A stretch of DNA of 57,420 nt from an uncultured Pelagibacteraceae bacterium. Its GTDB lineage: Bacteria > Pseudomonadota > Alphaproteobacteria > Pelagibacterales > Pelagibacteraceae. Positions 15,146 to 24,253 of the stretch are shown piece by piece. A model generated the notes under the pieces. It was not told the origin of the DNA. It did not search any database and worked only from the letters and a program-made list of their open reading frames with translations. Made by a program: the position numbers and the translations under genes. Within the stretch, counting starts at the first letter, position 1; each line of letters begins with the position of its first letter. Location of the stretch: NCBI GenBank assembly GCA_902634935.1, contig CACPMF010000009.1, positions 1-57,420 of the forward strand, given 5' to 3'.

Positions 15146-15994
15146 CTAATTTATCTTTTTTAAGAGAAGCACAAATATTATAGATGTGACAAACATGATC
15201 AAAGCATATGAGGCAGTTGGTATCAAATAAATTGTTTCATCGAATATTTGAGTAGATACAAATACTGCTAAAGTTCCATTTTGAAGTCCACATTCTAGCG
15301 AAATACATTTTCTTTGTTCAATGCCACTTGCAAAAATTTTAGCAATATAAAATCCTATAACCATCATTGTTACATTTAATATCAGAGTTATTATGCCAGC
15401 TCTTGATATATAAATAATTATATTGTCCCATTCCTCTAACCAAATAGATATAAAAACTATAATAAAAAGAGTTAAGGAGATTTTTTCAATTAAAGCTGTT
15501 CTTTCAATTATAAAATTTTGTGCAAAATTTCTTATTAACATTCCAATTAGTACAGGTAATGTTACTACCAAAAACATTTTGATTGATATCCCACTCATTG
15601 AAATTTCCTTAGATAGGTAATTTATATCAAGTAGCTCAGCAGATTTAATTACGATAAATGGAACAGTTAAAATACTAAGTAAACTTATTATTGCTGTCAA
15701 TGAAACAGAAAGAGCGACATCTCCATTTGCAAATTTTGTAAGAATATTAGATGTAACACCTCCTGGTGCAGCAGCGATTATCATTACTCCTAGAGCTAAT
15801 GCTGGTTGAACATTTAAAATTTTTATTAAAACAAAAGCAATTATAGGAAGTAATATTACTTGGCAAATCAATCCAACTAAAAAATCTTTTGGTCGTTTAA
15901 CTACTCTTGTAAAATCACTCGTTGTAAGACCTAAGCCCAATGTTAACATAATCAATGCCAGAGCAATTGGAGCAATTTTTGTTACAACTTCCAT
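15146..15994 (-). CDS. BASS-family sodium:organic anion symporter
   Basis: A 282-residue protein with about nine helices. GLGLTTSDF near the start, IAAAPGGVTSNILTKFANGDVALS (about 92-115) and ISLECGLQNGTLAVFV (about 232-247) correspond to the bile acid:sodium symporter fold, including the discontinuous helices. Bacterial relatives move organic anions such as pantoate, 2-keto acids or sulfonated compounds with sodium. It is divergent from the Pta-type gene across 64 bp. In this neighbourhood a carboxylate or sulfonate substrate is plausible but undetermined. Confidence 0.85.
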   Translation of the reverse strand: MEVVTKIAPIALALIMLTLGLGLTTSDFTRVVKRPKDFLVGLICQVILLPIIAFVLIKILNVQPALALGVMIIAAAPGGVTSNILTKFANGDVALSVSLTAIISLLSILTVPFIVIKSAELLDINYLSKEISMSGISIKMFLVVTLPVLIGMLIRNFAQNFIIERTALIEKISLTLFIIVFISIWLEEWDNIIIYISRAGIITLILNVTMMVIGFYIAKIFASGIEQRKCISLECGLQNGTLAVFVSTQIFDETIYLIPTASYALIMFVTSIIFVLLLKKIN

Positions 15995-16058
15995 ATTTCT
16001 GACATTATCAAAAAATAAATGATATGTTAGTTTTTTTAATTTTGATATAAGATTTTAG

Positions 16059-16970
16059 ATGCTTTCAGATAAATCAACAGTATGTCCAAATAATCTCTTA
16101 GACCTTGCTCATCAAAAAAAAGGTATTAAGGTTGCGATAACAAATGCTGGAATGACACTACCGATGATTTCAGCAATGGATGCGGTAAAAGAAAAACTGA
16201 TTATACCAGTTTTAATTGGTAACGAATCTGAAATTAAAAAAACTGCAGATGACATCAAATTTGATATATCTGAATATGAAATAATAGACGAACCAGTAGA
16301 AAATAATACTGCCAGGATTGCAGCGAAACTTGCCTCAGAAGATAAAATTAAAATAATTGTTAAAGGACATATTCATACAGATGTTTTGATGAAAGAGGTT
16401 TTAAAGCGAGAACATGGTTTATTAGGCAAAAAAAGGCTTAGTCATATATGGCACATGACATTAGAAAAAGATGATAAGCCACTTATAATTACAGATGGAG
16501 CATTAAATGTTAATCCAAATGTTAAAACTAAAATGCACATTTTAAGAAATGTAATAGATTTTTGTCATCGTATAAATATTCCAAAACCAAAAATATCAAT
16601 TTTATCAGCAACTGAAGAAGTATTGGATAGTATGCAAAGTTCTCTTGATGCAAAGGAGATTACAAATTTAGCAGCAAAAGAGGGTTTTAATGCTGACATT
16701 TTTGGTCCTTTGGCTTTTGATAATAGTATATCTAAAAAATCCGCAGGTATTAAAGGTATAAAAAATATTGTTGCTGGAGATGCAGATGTTTTGCTAGTAC
16801 CTAATGTTGAGACTGGAAATGCACTTGTAAAAATGATGATTTATTTTATGGGAGCCTGTGCAGCAGGTGTGGTAGTTGGAGGTAAAGTTCCAGTAGTAAT
16901 TACAAGTAGATCAGACGATGCAACAGCTAGATTAGCCTCAATAGCTGCTGCGGTAGTTGCGTTAGATTAA
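16059..16970 (+). CDS. Phosphate acetyl/butyryltransferase-family protein
   Basis: A 303-residue single-domain PTA_PTB protein: IAAKLASEDKIKIIVKGHIHTD, LSHIWHM, ITDGALNVNP, a PKISILSATEEVLDSMQSS segment, GPLAFDNSIS, ADVLLVPNVETGNALVKMM, and VVGGKVPVVITSRSDDATARL near the end. It resembles the C-terminal half of MaoC-Pta fusion proteins rather than long E. coli Pta. The reaction is acyl-phosphate + CoA to acyl-CoA + phosphate. In taurine/sulfoacetaldehyde catabolism a Pta converts the acetyl phosphate from Xsc to acetyl-CoA; that role fits the neighbourhood, but no Xsc is in the window and no ackA is adjacent. Confidence 0.85.
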   Translation: MLSDKSTVCPNNLLDLAHQKKGIKVAITNAGMTLPMISAMDAVKEKLIIPVLIGNESEIKKTADDIKFDISEYEIIDEPVENNTARIAAKLASEDKIKIIVKGHIHTDVLMKEVLKREHGLLGKKRLSHIWHMTLEKDDKPLIITDGALNVNPNVKTKMHILRNVIDFCHRINIPKPKISILSATEEVLDSMQSSLDAKEITNLAAKEGFNADIFGPLAFDNSISKKSAGIKGIKNIVAGDADVLLVPNVETGNALVKMMIYFMGACAAGVVVGGKVPVVITSRSDDATARLASIAAAVVALD

Positions 16971-17052
16971 ATTATCAAGAGTATTAATAAAAAATATCTT
17001 TGTTGAAATGAGTATTTTAATACATTAAATAACCTCAGCAAAATACGCATCA

Positions 17053-18339
17053 ATGACAATTAAATACCTTAAAAAATCTCCTAAAACATCTTCAACTGAT
17101 GATAATAAAACGAGGGATATTGTTCAAAATTTACTTAATGATCTAGAGAAATCTAAAGAGGAAGGTTGTAAAGAATTAACAAAAAAATTTGACAAGTATG
17201 AGGGTGAAATAATTGTATCCAAAGATAAAATTGAGGAAATAAAAAAAAATTTAAATCAAAAAACAAAGGATGATATTCAATTTTCTTATGAAAGAGTGAG
17301 AAAATTTGCTGAGGCTCAACTTAAAAACTATGGAAATGATTTTGAGGTTGAATTATCTGATGGTTTATATGCTGGTCAAAAATTAGTTCCTGTTAATACT
17401 GCGGGTTGTTATATTCCAGGTGGAAGATATGCTCATATAGCTTCGGCGGTTATGAGCGTAACAACTGCAAAAGTTGCTGGAGTAAAAAATGTAATTGCTT
17501 GTAGTCCACCAAAAGCTCAAGTGGGCGCCCACCCCACTATCATATATACTGCTGATTTGTGTGGTGCAGATGTTATTTTAAATTTAGGTGGAGTTCCTGC
17601 AATCGCTGCAATGACATATGGTTTATTTGGTAATGCTCCAGCAGATATCTTAGTTGGTCCAGGTAATCAGTTTGTAGCTGAAGCAAAAAGAATTTTATTT
17701 GGAAGGGTTGGAATAGATTTATTTGCTGGTCCCACGGAAATTGGAATTATTGCAGATGAAACTGCTGATCCTGAGATAGTTGCAGTAGACTTAGTTGGAC
17801 AAGCTGAACATGGTTATAACTCTCCTTGTTGGTTATACACTACAAGTAATGAGCTTGCTGAAAAAGTGATGAAAAGAGTCCCTGAATTAATTTCAGAGTT
17901 ACCTGAATTGCCAAGAACTAGTGCGGAGGCTGCATGGAGAGATTTTGGTGAAGTAATTCTTTGCGATACTGACGATGAAATGGTTAAGATAAGTGATGAA
18001 TATGCTCCAGAGCATCTTGAGGTTCAAACAAAAAATTTAAAATGGTTCCATGACAGACTAACGAATTATGGATCTCTATTTGTTGGTGAAGAAACAACAG
18101 TAGCTTACGGAGACAAATGTTCTGGAACAAATCATATTTTACCAACTAAAGGAGCAGGTAAATATACAGGGGGATTATTCGTTGGAAAATTTATAAAAAC
18201 ACTAAGCTTCCAAAGAATGACAAAAGACTCAACAAAACTTGTGGGTGCTGCTGCGGCAAGAATTTCTAGATATGAAGGTATGGAAGCTCATGCACGAACC
18301 GGCGATGTAAGATTAAGAAAATACGGATTTTCTAATTAA
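17053..18339 (+). CDS. Histidinol dehydrogenase homologue, sulfopropanediol 3-dehydrogenase (HpsN)-type candidate
   Basis: A 428-residue HisD-fold protein. The zinc and catalytic elements are kept: GQAEHG, YAPEHLEV with the Glu-His pair, GDKCSGTNHILPT, and a late His in EAHARTGD. The segments that bind histidinol in true HisD differ: TKGAGKYTGGLFVGKFIKTLSFQR replaces the usual ...YSSLGLADFQK-like region. It also sits outside any his operon. HpsN oxidises (R)-2,3-dihydroxypropane-1-sulfonate to sulfolactate and is a HisD homologue, and the sulfonate-type neighbourhood supports this. A biosynthetic role cannot be fully excluded without checking for a second hisD. Confidence 0.75.
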   Translation: MTIKYLKKSPKTSSTDDNKTRDIVQNLLNDLEKSKEEGCKELTKKFDKYEGEIIVSKDKIEEIKKNLNQKTKDDIQFSYERVRKFAEAQLKNYGNDFEVELSDGLYAGQKLVPVNTAGCYIPGGRYAHIASAVMSVTTAKVAGVKNVIACSPPKAQVGAHPTIIYTADLCGADVILNLGGVPAIAAMTYGLFGNAPADILVGPGNQFVAEAKRILFGRVGIDLFAGPTEIGIIADETADPEIVAVDLVGQAEHGYNSPCWLYTTSNELAEKVMKRVPELISELPELPRTSAEAAWRDFGEVILCDTDDEMVKISDEYAPEHLEVQTKNLKWFHDRLTNYGSLFVGEETTVAYGDKCSGTNHILPTKGAGKYTGGLFVGKFIKTLSFQRMTKDSTKLVGAAAARISRYEGMEAHARTGDVRLRKYGFSN

Positions 18340-18949
18340 AAAATTTTAAAATTTCAAAAATCACATAAATTGAAATTAAGCTCATTATTAATGAAATAAT
18401 CCATTTTATTATAACCCAAGCCCTTACGTTATTAAGATATTTTGAAAAATAATTTGCTAAATATCCCAATAGGTAGAAAAATAAAAAAGAAGCAATAGAA
18501 CCTCCAATACCAAAATAAATTTTATAATTAATTGGGAAGTTTTTTGAAAAATTACCAAGAAAAAAAACTGTATCAGAATAAACATGCGGATTTAAATAAG
18601 TAAAAGCGAGTGTTTTTAATATAATTTTTTTTCTCTCATCATGTTTCTCACCTTTATCTATTTCTATGTTTTTAAATTTTTCAGAAATTTTTGTGTAAAT
18701 GAAATAAATTAAAAAAATTAATAATAAAATATTGAAAATTAGTTCAGTTATTTCATTAAAATATGTTCCAAGATACTGAAAAAGAAAAATTCCTAAAAAA
18801 ATCAAAATTGTATCTGATATTGAACAAATAAAACATATTAAAAAAATATGTTGTTTCTTAATGCCCTGCTCTATTACAAAGATATTTTGTGGTCCTATTG
18901 CTAATATTAAACTTAAACTGGTTATAAAACCTAAAATTAAAAAACTCAT
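18332..18949 (-). CDS. LysE/RhtB-family amino-acid exporter
   Basis: A 205-residue protein with about six helices. The N-terminus (LILAIGPQNIFVIEQGIKKQ) carries the LysE-family GPQN-type motif, and TLAFTYLNPHVYSDTVFFLG matches the conserved second part with its NPH/NP segment. The family exports basic and other amino acids such as Arg and Lys (ArgO). It overlaps the convergent HpsN-type gene by 8 bp, and its start overlaps the MFS gene stop by 4 bp, so the two transporters are co-translated. Confidence 0.88.
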   Translation of the reverse strand: MSFLILGFITSLSLILAIGPQNIFVIEQGIKKQHIFLICFICSISDTILIFLGIFLFQYLGTYFNEITELIFNILLLIFLIYFIYTKISEKFKNIEIDKGEKHDERKKIILKTLAFTYLNPHVYSDTVFFLGNFSKNFPINYKIYFGIGGSIASFLFFYLLGYLANYFSKYLNNVRAWVIIKWIISLIMSLISIYVIFEILKFFN

Positions 18950-20109
18950 CTTTTTTTATCTGCATTTACTATCGATAAAATAATGAGAATTAAAAAAGGA
19001 ATACAAAATAAGTTAACTGTTTTCCAGCTTGCAATAGAAATAAGTATACCGGCTAACAAACTTGCTAAAGCCATGGAAGAGAAAACTAATAAATCATTAA
19101 ATCCTTGAGCTTTAAATTTTTCTTCAGGTTTATAAGTTGTGACTAATAAGCTTGTGCCAGATATAAATAAAAAGTTCCATCCTATACCTAAAAAAATCAG
19201 ACTTATAAAATAGTTTAAAAAAGATGGTTGAAAAAAAGATAATAAAATTGTGAAAAAATAGAATAAGACACCTAAATACATCATATTACTATAACCAAAC
19301 TTTTTGATTAAATTTCCAGTAACTAGCGAAGGTAAAAACATTGCCAAAACATGAAATTGAAGAACTATTCCTGTTTTTTCTAAACTTAACTGATGCACAA
19401 TATGCATACTTATTGGAGTTGCTGTCATTAAAAAAGACATTACTGCATATGCAAATGCAGCAGAGGTAATTGCTTGTAAAAATTTTGGATCTGAAAAAAA
19501 TTCTGAATAATTTCTTGAGTTATTTTCCTTATTTGAAACAAAAGAAATTTCTCTAATATCCTTAAAAAAGAATAATAAAAATGAAGGTATTAATGTTAAA
19601 ACTGCTAAAGTTAAATATGAACCTACATATAAATAATCACTTACAAAATTTTTAGTATAATTTGCCAAACCAATTCCAAGAAAAGCAGCAACTATTCCAG
19701 CTAACAATAATGATGAAATAGCTTTAGGCGCTTTTTCCTTTTCTACACTTTCTGCTGCAGCAAAACGGTATTGATGAGTAAATGCCATTGTGGCCCCTAA
19801 AATAAATTTAGCAAAACAAAAAATAAAAAAACTTTCTATAATTATTGCATAAGCGCCTATCAAACAAGAAATTGAACCAGCTACAGAAGCAAAAATAAAT
19901 CCAAGCCTTCGTCCAATAATGCTCATTATCTTAGCAGCAAAGATTGTAGCTGCTGCTGTTCCAACAACATAAATTGATGGAGGAAGTGTAGAAAGTGTTT
20001 TTATAGAACTTAAGTCTGATCCAATAATACCACTTATAAAAACTGTAACTGTAGCGGCTGTAAAACCAAATACTTGGCTTAAAATAAGTATGAAAAGATT
20101 TCTATTCAT
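18946..20109 (-). CDS. Major facilitator superfamily transporter
   Basis: A 387-residue protein with 12 predicted helices and MFS signatures: the loop 2-3 region AAKIMSIIGRRLGFIFA, a central basic/acidic cytoplasmic loop (FFKDIREISFVSNKENNSRN), and the second-half equivalent NLIKKFGYSNMMYLG. Of the sub-groups I know, it is closest to YbjJ/drug-efflux-like MFS proteins, but the substrate is unknown. It is translationally coupled to lysE-like 18332-18949. Two exporters in tandem suggest overflow export of a shared class of amino-acid-like compounds. Confidence 0.8.
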   Translation of the reverse strand: MNRNLFILILSQVFGFTAATVTVFISGIIGSDLSSIKTLSTLPPSIYVVGTAAATIFAAKIMSIIGRRLGFIFASVAGSISCLIGAYAIIIESFFIFCFAKFILGATMAFTHQYRFAAAESVEKEKAPKAISSLLLAGIVAAFLGIGLANYTKNFVSDYLYVGSYLTLAVLTLIPSFLLFFFKDIREISFVSNKENNSRNYSEFFSDPKFLQAITSAAFAYAVMSFLMTATPISMHIVHQLSLEKTGIVLQFHVLAMFLPSLVTGNLIKKFGYSNMMYLGVLFYFFTILLSFFQPSFLNYFISLIFLGIGWNFLFISGTSLLVTTYKPEEKFKAQGFNDLLVFSSMALASLLAGILISIASWKTVNLFCIPFLILIILSIVNADKKR

Positions 20110-20185
20110 CTATAGTGTTATTACTTGCATAAATTAAATTAAAATATAGTTCTACTAATTAATATATATAGATAAATTAGCTTTT

Positions 20186-20884
20186 ATGATTGGTATTCTT
20201 GGAGGAATGGGAACGCAGGCAGGTTTAGATTTTTGCAGCAAGCTTGCAAAATTATATAGAGGAAAACTGGATCAACAGTACCCTATGTTTATTCTTTACA
20301 ACAAGTCTAATACACCAAAAAGACCTGAGAACTTGAAAAAATATTACAATGTGCTCAATGAGTTGATTAAGGGTTGTAAACTGCTATCCAAAAATAAATG
20401 TAAATTTATTGTTATGCCTTGTAACACTGCACATTATTGGCATCAAGATATTCAAAAAAAAATTAAAATTCCCTTATTAAGCATGCCCAGGGAAGTTTTT
20501 AATTATACAAAAAAAACTTGTAAAAAAAATACGAAAATAGGAATCCTTTGTACTGAAGCAACATTGAAAACAAAAGTTTACCATCAATATTTTGATAAAA
20601 AATATGATTTTATAAGTCCAACTAAAAATTTACAAACAAGCTCTGTAAACAAATCTATTAAATATGTAAAAATGGGAAAAGTGAAAGAGGCAGAGAAAGC
20701 ATTAAGACCAGCTGTTAATCAACTAATAAAAAAAAAATGTAAAAAAATTATATTAGGTTGTACAGAACTTCCTATAGCTTTATTTGCATATAAATCTTTT
20801 AAGAAAGCAAAAGATTCTAAGTTGTTTATTGATCCAAATCTTTTATTGGCCCAAGTATGTATGAGAAAATACAAAAATAACTAA
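20186..20884 (+). CDS. Aspartate/glutamate racemase-family protein
   Basis: A 232-residue protein with the two catalytic cysteines of the Asp/Glu racemase fold: MPCNTAHYW (about 77-85) and ILGCTELPIALF (about 191-202). It begins with IGILGGMGTQAGLDFCSKL, typical of the YgeA/aspartate racemase branch. It probably interconverts L- and D-aspartate or a similar acidic amino acid in the cytosol. It is lysine-rich at its C-terminus. It stands alone, divergent from the MFS gene and convergent with the methyltransferase gene (4-bp overlap). Confidence 0.85.
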   Translation: MIGILGGMGTQAGLDFCSKLAKLYRGKLDQQYPMFILYNKSNTPKRPENLKKYYNVLNELIKGCKLLSKNKCKFIVMPCNTAHYWHQDIQKKIKIPLLSMPREVFNYTKKTCKKNTKIGILCTEATLKTKVYHQYFDKKYDFISPTKNLQTSSVNKSIKYVKMGKVKEAEKALRPAVNQLIKKKCKKIILGCTELPIALFAYKSFKKAKDSKLFIDPNLLLAQVCMRKYKNN

Positions 20885-21534
20885 ATTTTTTTATTACAAA
20901 CTAAATATAACTTTCTAGGAAACTTTCCCTCATCAAATTTTTCAATAAACAAATTTTCAAAACCATCTAAAAGACTATTTATTTTATCCTTAGAAAAAAA
21001 ATGTATAATAAATCCATCTATTTCGTATAAATCTTCTCCTCTATGAACACCTTTTTTAAAATCTCCATCTTCAGTGTTTCTAACGGTATAAATATTTAAG
21101 CCTCCAGGTTTAAGTATTCTTTTTACTTCATTGTTTAAATTTATTAACTCTAAATTTGTTAATGCCATACAATATAGCATATGAGAATAACAAGCTTCTA
21201 TTGTATTATCTTTAAATGGTAATTTCTTTCTAACATCGAACTTTATTGTACGAATTGAAGAATTCAAATTTTGTTCGTTTATTTTTTTATCGATAATTGA
21301 TATGCCTTTTTTACTATAATCAAGTGCAGTAATTTTAATTGAATTTTTAGCAAAAAAAATTGTGTCTCTTCCTAATCCTGCTCCTAGCTCGACAATATTT
21401 GATAAATTTTTTTCTTTTAAAACGGAAAGAGTTTTTTCTGCTGAGTAACTTTGATCTAAACCAAACATCTCAGGCTTAATTGAGAAATTAGTCTCCCAAT
21501 GCTGAGATTGTTGGTTTAATATATTCTTATCCAA
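20881..21534 (-). CDS. Class I SAM-dependent methyltransferase
   Basis: A 217-residue protein with Rossmann methyltransferase motifs: VELGAGLGRDTIFFA (motif I, about 48-62), ALDYSKKGI (acidic end of strand 2), FDVRKKLPF, and VKRILKPGGLNIYTVRN (post-motif III). The overall pattern is TehB/UbiE-like. It has the N-terminal QQSQHWETNFSIKPEMFG found in small-molecule methyltransferases. The substrate is unknown. It lies 1 bp downstream of the peroxiredoxin stop on the same strand, which suggests a shared transcript. Confidence 0.8.
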   Translation of the reverse strand: MDKNILNQQSQHWETNFSIKPEMFGLDQSYSAEKTLSVLKEKNLSNIVELGAGLGRDTIFFAKNSIKITALDYSKKGISIIDKKINEQNLNSSIRTIKFDVRKKLPFKDNTIEACYSHMLYCMALTNLELINLNNEVKRILKPGGLNIYTVRNTEDGDFKKGVHRGEDLYEIDGFIIHFFSKDKINSLLDGFENLFIEKFDEGKFPRKLYLVCNKKI

Positions 21535-21535
21535 A

Positions 21536-22195
21536 TTATTTAGAAGGATCTGGAACCTTTCTTAAATATGGTTTTACCGTCTCCCATCCATTTGGATATA
21601 TTTTTTTCGCTTCCTCATCTTTAACAGCCGGTAAAATAACTACATCTTCACCTTTTTTCCAATTAGCAGGAGTAGCTACTTTATGTTTTGCTGTTAGTTG
21701 CATTGAGTCTATTGCTCTCAATATTTCCAAAAAGTTTCGCCCTGTTGCCATTGGGTAAGTAAGATATAAACCAATTCTTTTATCAGGTCTTATTACAAAA
21801 ATAGTTCTAACTGTCTCGTTATCAACAGCAGTTCTACCCATTGATGTTGTTCCTGCATCACCTTCCAACATATTAAATAATTTAGCAACTTTAAGATCTT
21901 CGTCTGCAATTATTGGATAGTTTGGTTTTGAACCTGACACATCTTTTATGTCTTCTAACCATTTGTTATGGTCATCAACTCCGTCTACACTAAGACCTAT
22001 TACTTTCACGTTTCTTTTGTCGAACTCATCTTTCATTAAACCTAGAGCTCCTAGTTCAGTAGTACAAACTGGCGTAAAATCTTTTGGATGTGAAAATAAT
22101 ACACCCCAGCTGTCACCTAACCACTCGTGAAAAGAGATGTCTCCCTCTGTAGTTTTAGCCTGAAAATCAGGACACATACTGTTTATTTTTAACAT
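21536..22195 (-). CDS. 1-Cys peroxiredoxin (Prx6 family)
   Basis: A 219-residue thioredoxin-fold peroxidase. The peroxidatic site is FTPVCTTELG with C44, the general motif PxxxTxxC, and R-containing TSMGRTAVDNETVRTIFVIRPD. The long C-terminal arm (ANWKKGEDVVILPAVKDEEAKKIYPNGW) is characteristic of Prx6-type 1-Cys enzymes. It reduces hydroperoxides in the cytosol with a thiol partner. A strong AAGGAG precedes the ATG, which suggests high expression. It is divergent from cysE across 111 bp; redox or sulfur control of both is possible but no operator is evident. Confidence 0.93.
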   Translation of the reverse strand: MLKINSMCPDFQAKTTEGDISFHEWLGDSWGVLFSHPKDFTPVCTTELGALGLMKDEFDKRNVKVIGLSVDGVDDHNKWLEDIKDVSGSKPNYPIIADEDLKVAKLFNMLEGDAGTTSMGRTAVDNETVRTIFVIRPDKRIGLYLTYPMATGRNFLEILRAIDSMQLTAKHKVATPANWKKGEDVVILPAVKDEEAKKIYPNGWETVKPYLRKVPDPSK

Positions 22196-22306
22196 TGTTT
22201 CTCTCCTTATTATAAAATTATTATATGTAAAATTGTTTTATGAAGCAAACTTTTAAGAGATTGATCAACTTTAAATTCAATTTTTAATAACTATATAGAA
22301 ATACTT

Positions 22307-22888
22307 ATGAGTGAGTTTTTACAATCAATTATTGATCGAGATCCAGCAGCGAAATCCAAATTAAGTTTAATATTGACTTATCCAGGTGTTAAAGCAGTAT
22401 TTTTTCATAGATTGGCTCATTTTTTTTCAGTAGCTAAATTTGATTTAATTGCGAGAATTATTTCCCAGTTTTCAAGATTCCTAACCGGTATTGAAATTCA
22501 TCCTGGCGCAAAGATTGGTAAAAATTTATTTATAGATCATGGGATGGGAGTTGTAATAGGTGAAACATCTGAAATTGGTGATAATGTCACAATATATCAT
22601 ATGGTTACTTTAGGAGGTATATCTCCAAGTATTAATTCTAATAATCAAAGAAATATAAAAAGGCATCCTACCTTAATGGATAATGTAGTCGTTGGATCTG
22701 GTGCACAAATATTAGGTCCTGTAGTAGTTGGAAAAAATTCAAAAATTGGAGCAAATGCTGTTGTAACAAAAAATGTTGAGGAGAATGCTGTGATGATAGG
22801 AATACCAGCAAAGAATGTTGGAACTGCTACAGAAGAATTTAAACCTTATGCTGTAGAAAATGACAATTCAGAAAAAAATAATGATTAA
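22307..22888 (+). CDS. cysE: Serine O-acetyltransferase
   Basis: A 193-residue short-form SAT. It has an N-terminal helical part ([29 protein letters not shown]) and a left-handed beta-helix of hexapeptide repeats: [25 protein letters not shown] with the catalytic His, then TLGGIS and [26 protein letters not shown]. It makes O-acetylserine from serine and acetyl-CoA for cysteine synthesis. The C-terminus ends in acidic/Asn residues rather than the Ile that anchors CysK in the classical cysteine-synthase complex, so stable complex formation is doubtful. Its end overlaps cysK. Confidence 0.94.
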   Translation: MSEFLQSIIDRDPAAKSKLSLILTYPGVKAVFFHRLAHFFSVAKFDLIARIISQFSRFLTGIEIHPGAKIGKNLFIDHGMGVVIGETSEIGDNVTIYHMVTLGGISPSINSNNQRNIKRHPTLMDNVVVGSGAQILGPVVVGKNSKIGANAVVTKNVEENAVMIGIPAKNVGTATEEFKPYAVENDNSEKNND

Positions 22889-23882
22889 TATCAAAGATAA
22901 TTTTTTACAGTCAATTGGTAATACCGCTTTAATAAAATTAAAAGCAGCCTCAGAGATAACTGGATGTAATATTTATGGAAAAGCAGAATATTTAAACCCA
23001 GGAGGATCTGTAAAAGACAGAGCGGCTTTGGCACTTATAAAAGATGCTGAAGAAAAAAAATTAATTTCAAAAGGTGGAATGATTGTTGAAGGAACAGCAG
23101 GTAATACTGGTATAGGTTTATGTCTTCTAGGAAATTCTTTAGGTTATAAAACAACAATTGTAATGAACGATAATCAAACACAAGAAAAAAAAGATACTTT
23201 AATAAACATCGGTGCAGATTTAAGGTTAGTACCACCAAAGCCTTACAGTGATGATGGCAATTATGTAAAAGTTGCAGGTAGACTTGCAGAAGAATTAAAA
23301 AACTCAAATAATTATGGAGTAGTCTGGGCAAACCAATTTGACAATACTGCAAATGCTAGAGGTCATTATGAAACAACTGGACCTGAAATATGGGATCAAA
23401 CAGAAGGTAAGGTAGATGGATTTGTTTGTGCATCAGGCACAGGTGGAACGATTGGAGGGATAAGTAGTTATTTAAAAGAAAAAAACAAAGATATAAAAAT
23501 ATATTTATCTGATCCAGCAGGTTCTGCCTTGTACAATTACATTGAAAATGGTGAATTAAAATCCGAGGGTAACTCAATAACTGAAGGTATTGGGTCCAGT
23601 AGAGTAACAGCAAATTTTGCTGAAGCAAAAATAGATGGAGCATTTTCAATTGATGACCACGAGTCTTTACCTTTGCTTTATAACTTAATAAAAGAAGAGG
23701 GATTAAGCTTAGGCACTAGTTGTGGTGTAAATATTGCTGGAGCAATTAGACTTGGGAAATTAATTGGTCCAGGAAAAACTATTGTAACAATTCTCTGCGA
23801 CAAATCTGATAAATACAACTCAAAGATGTTTAATAAAAAATTTTTACAGGAAAAAGGTCTACCTACTCCTAGTTGGATCTAA
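22881..23882 (+). CDS. cysK: Cysteine synthase A (O-acetylserine sulfhydrylase)
   Basis: I chose the ATG at 22881, overlapping the cysE stop by 8 bp; the frame is open back to 22860. The 333-residue product has [10 protein letters not shown], the PLP lysine in GGSVKDRAA, the phosphate-cup [10 protein letters not shown], and [11 protein letters not shown], with a Trp-Ile C-terminus (GLPTPSWI) usual in alphaproteobacterial CysK. It makes cysteine from O-acetylserine and sulfide. Together with cysE it forms a compact cysteine operon; no sulfate or sulfite reduction gene is present in the window. Confidence 0.94.
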   Translation: MINIKDNFLQSIGNTALIKLKAASEITGCNIYGKAEYLNPGGSVKDRAALALIKDAEEKKLISKGGMIVEGTAGNTGIGLCLLGNSLGYKTTIVMNDNQTQEKKDTLINIGADLRLVPPKPYSDDGNYVKVAGRLAEELKNSNNYGVVWANQFDNTANARGHYETTGPEIWDQTEGKVDGFVCASGTGGTIGGISSYLKEKNKDIKIYLSDPAGSALYNYIENGELKSEGNSITEGIGSSRVTANFAEAKIDGAFSIDDHESLPLLYNLIKEEGLSLGTSCGVNIAGAIRLGKLIGPGKTIVTILCDKSDKYNSKMFNKKFLQEKGLPTPSWI

Positions 23883-23884
23883 AA

Positions 23885-23905
23885 ATCACATACCAGTATT
23901 GTGAT
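23885..23905 (+). repeat. Inverted repeat upstream of the small-protein cluster
   Basis: ATCACA (23885-23890) and TGTGAT (23900-23905) form an exact 6-bp inverted repeat with a 9-nt spacer, just after the cysK stop and 53 bp before the first small-protein gene. There is no T tract after it, so an intrinsic terminator is unlikely. It could be a weak operator or a transcript-end structure. The rest of the gap carries only a good ribosome site (TAGGAGGA). Confidence 0.3.
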
Positions 23906-23958
23906 ATAAAGTTTACAATTTTTCTTTAAAATTAATTAAACTTTTTAGGAGGATTATA

Positions 23959-24243
23959 ATGAAAGACTATTTAGCAACGCATATATTTAAGTCTGAGGAG
24001 ATGAAAAAAAAATTTCATGAAGTTGTAAGTTCAACATCCCCTGAGGATTTAAAAAAAGGAGTAACCGGAGAAAAAGCTGTATGTCATATGACAATGATGG
24101 GCGCTGGCGACTCGATGAAAGTATTTTGTAAGTGGCAAGCTGAAAGTCCACAAGCAATTATTGATCAACTTGGAGATATGAATAATTTTTTTGACACAGT
24201 CTCTGAAGAATGTTCACAAACAATGAATTTTGCAGAAATGTAA
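23959..24243 (+). CDS. Conserved-looking 94-residue protein of unknown function
   Basis: A small cytosolic protein with a strong Shine-Dalgarno (TAGGAGG). Sequence features are an N-terminal helix (HIFKSEEMKKKFHEVV), KAVCHMTMMGAGDSMKVFCKW, and an acidic helix ending FDTVSEECSQTMNFAEM. Its three cysteines and beta-alpha-beta pattern could fit a ferredoxin-like or dimeric alpha-beta barrel fold, but I cannot name a family. It is the first of nine co-directional small genes and is 10 bp before the next. Confidence 0.7.
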   Translation: MKDYLATHIFKSEEMKKKFHEVVSSTSPEDLKKGVTGEKAVCHMTMMGAGDSMKVFCKWQAESPQAIIDQLGDMNNFFDTVSEECSQTMNFAEM

Positions 24244-24253
24244 GGAGAAAACT

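Noticed and set aside
17053-18339. Biosynthetic histidinol dehydrogenase (hisD)
   Set aside because: The zinc ligands are kept but the histidinol-binding segment differs and no his genes are adjacent; the HpsN-type call is preferred, though not proven.
23885-23905. CRP/FNR-like operator (ATCACA-N9-TGTGAT)
   Set aside because: The half-sites point in the reverse order and at a different spacing than a TGTGA-N6-TCACA site, so it is listed only as an inverted repeat.
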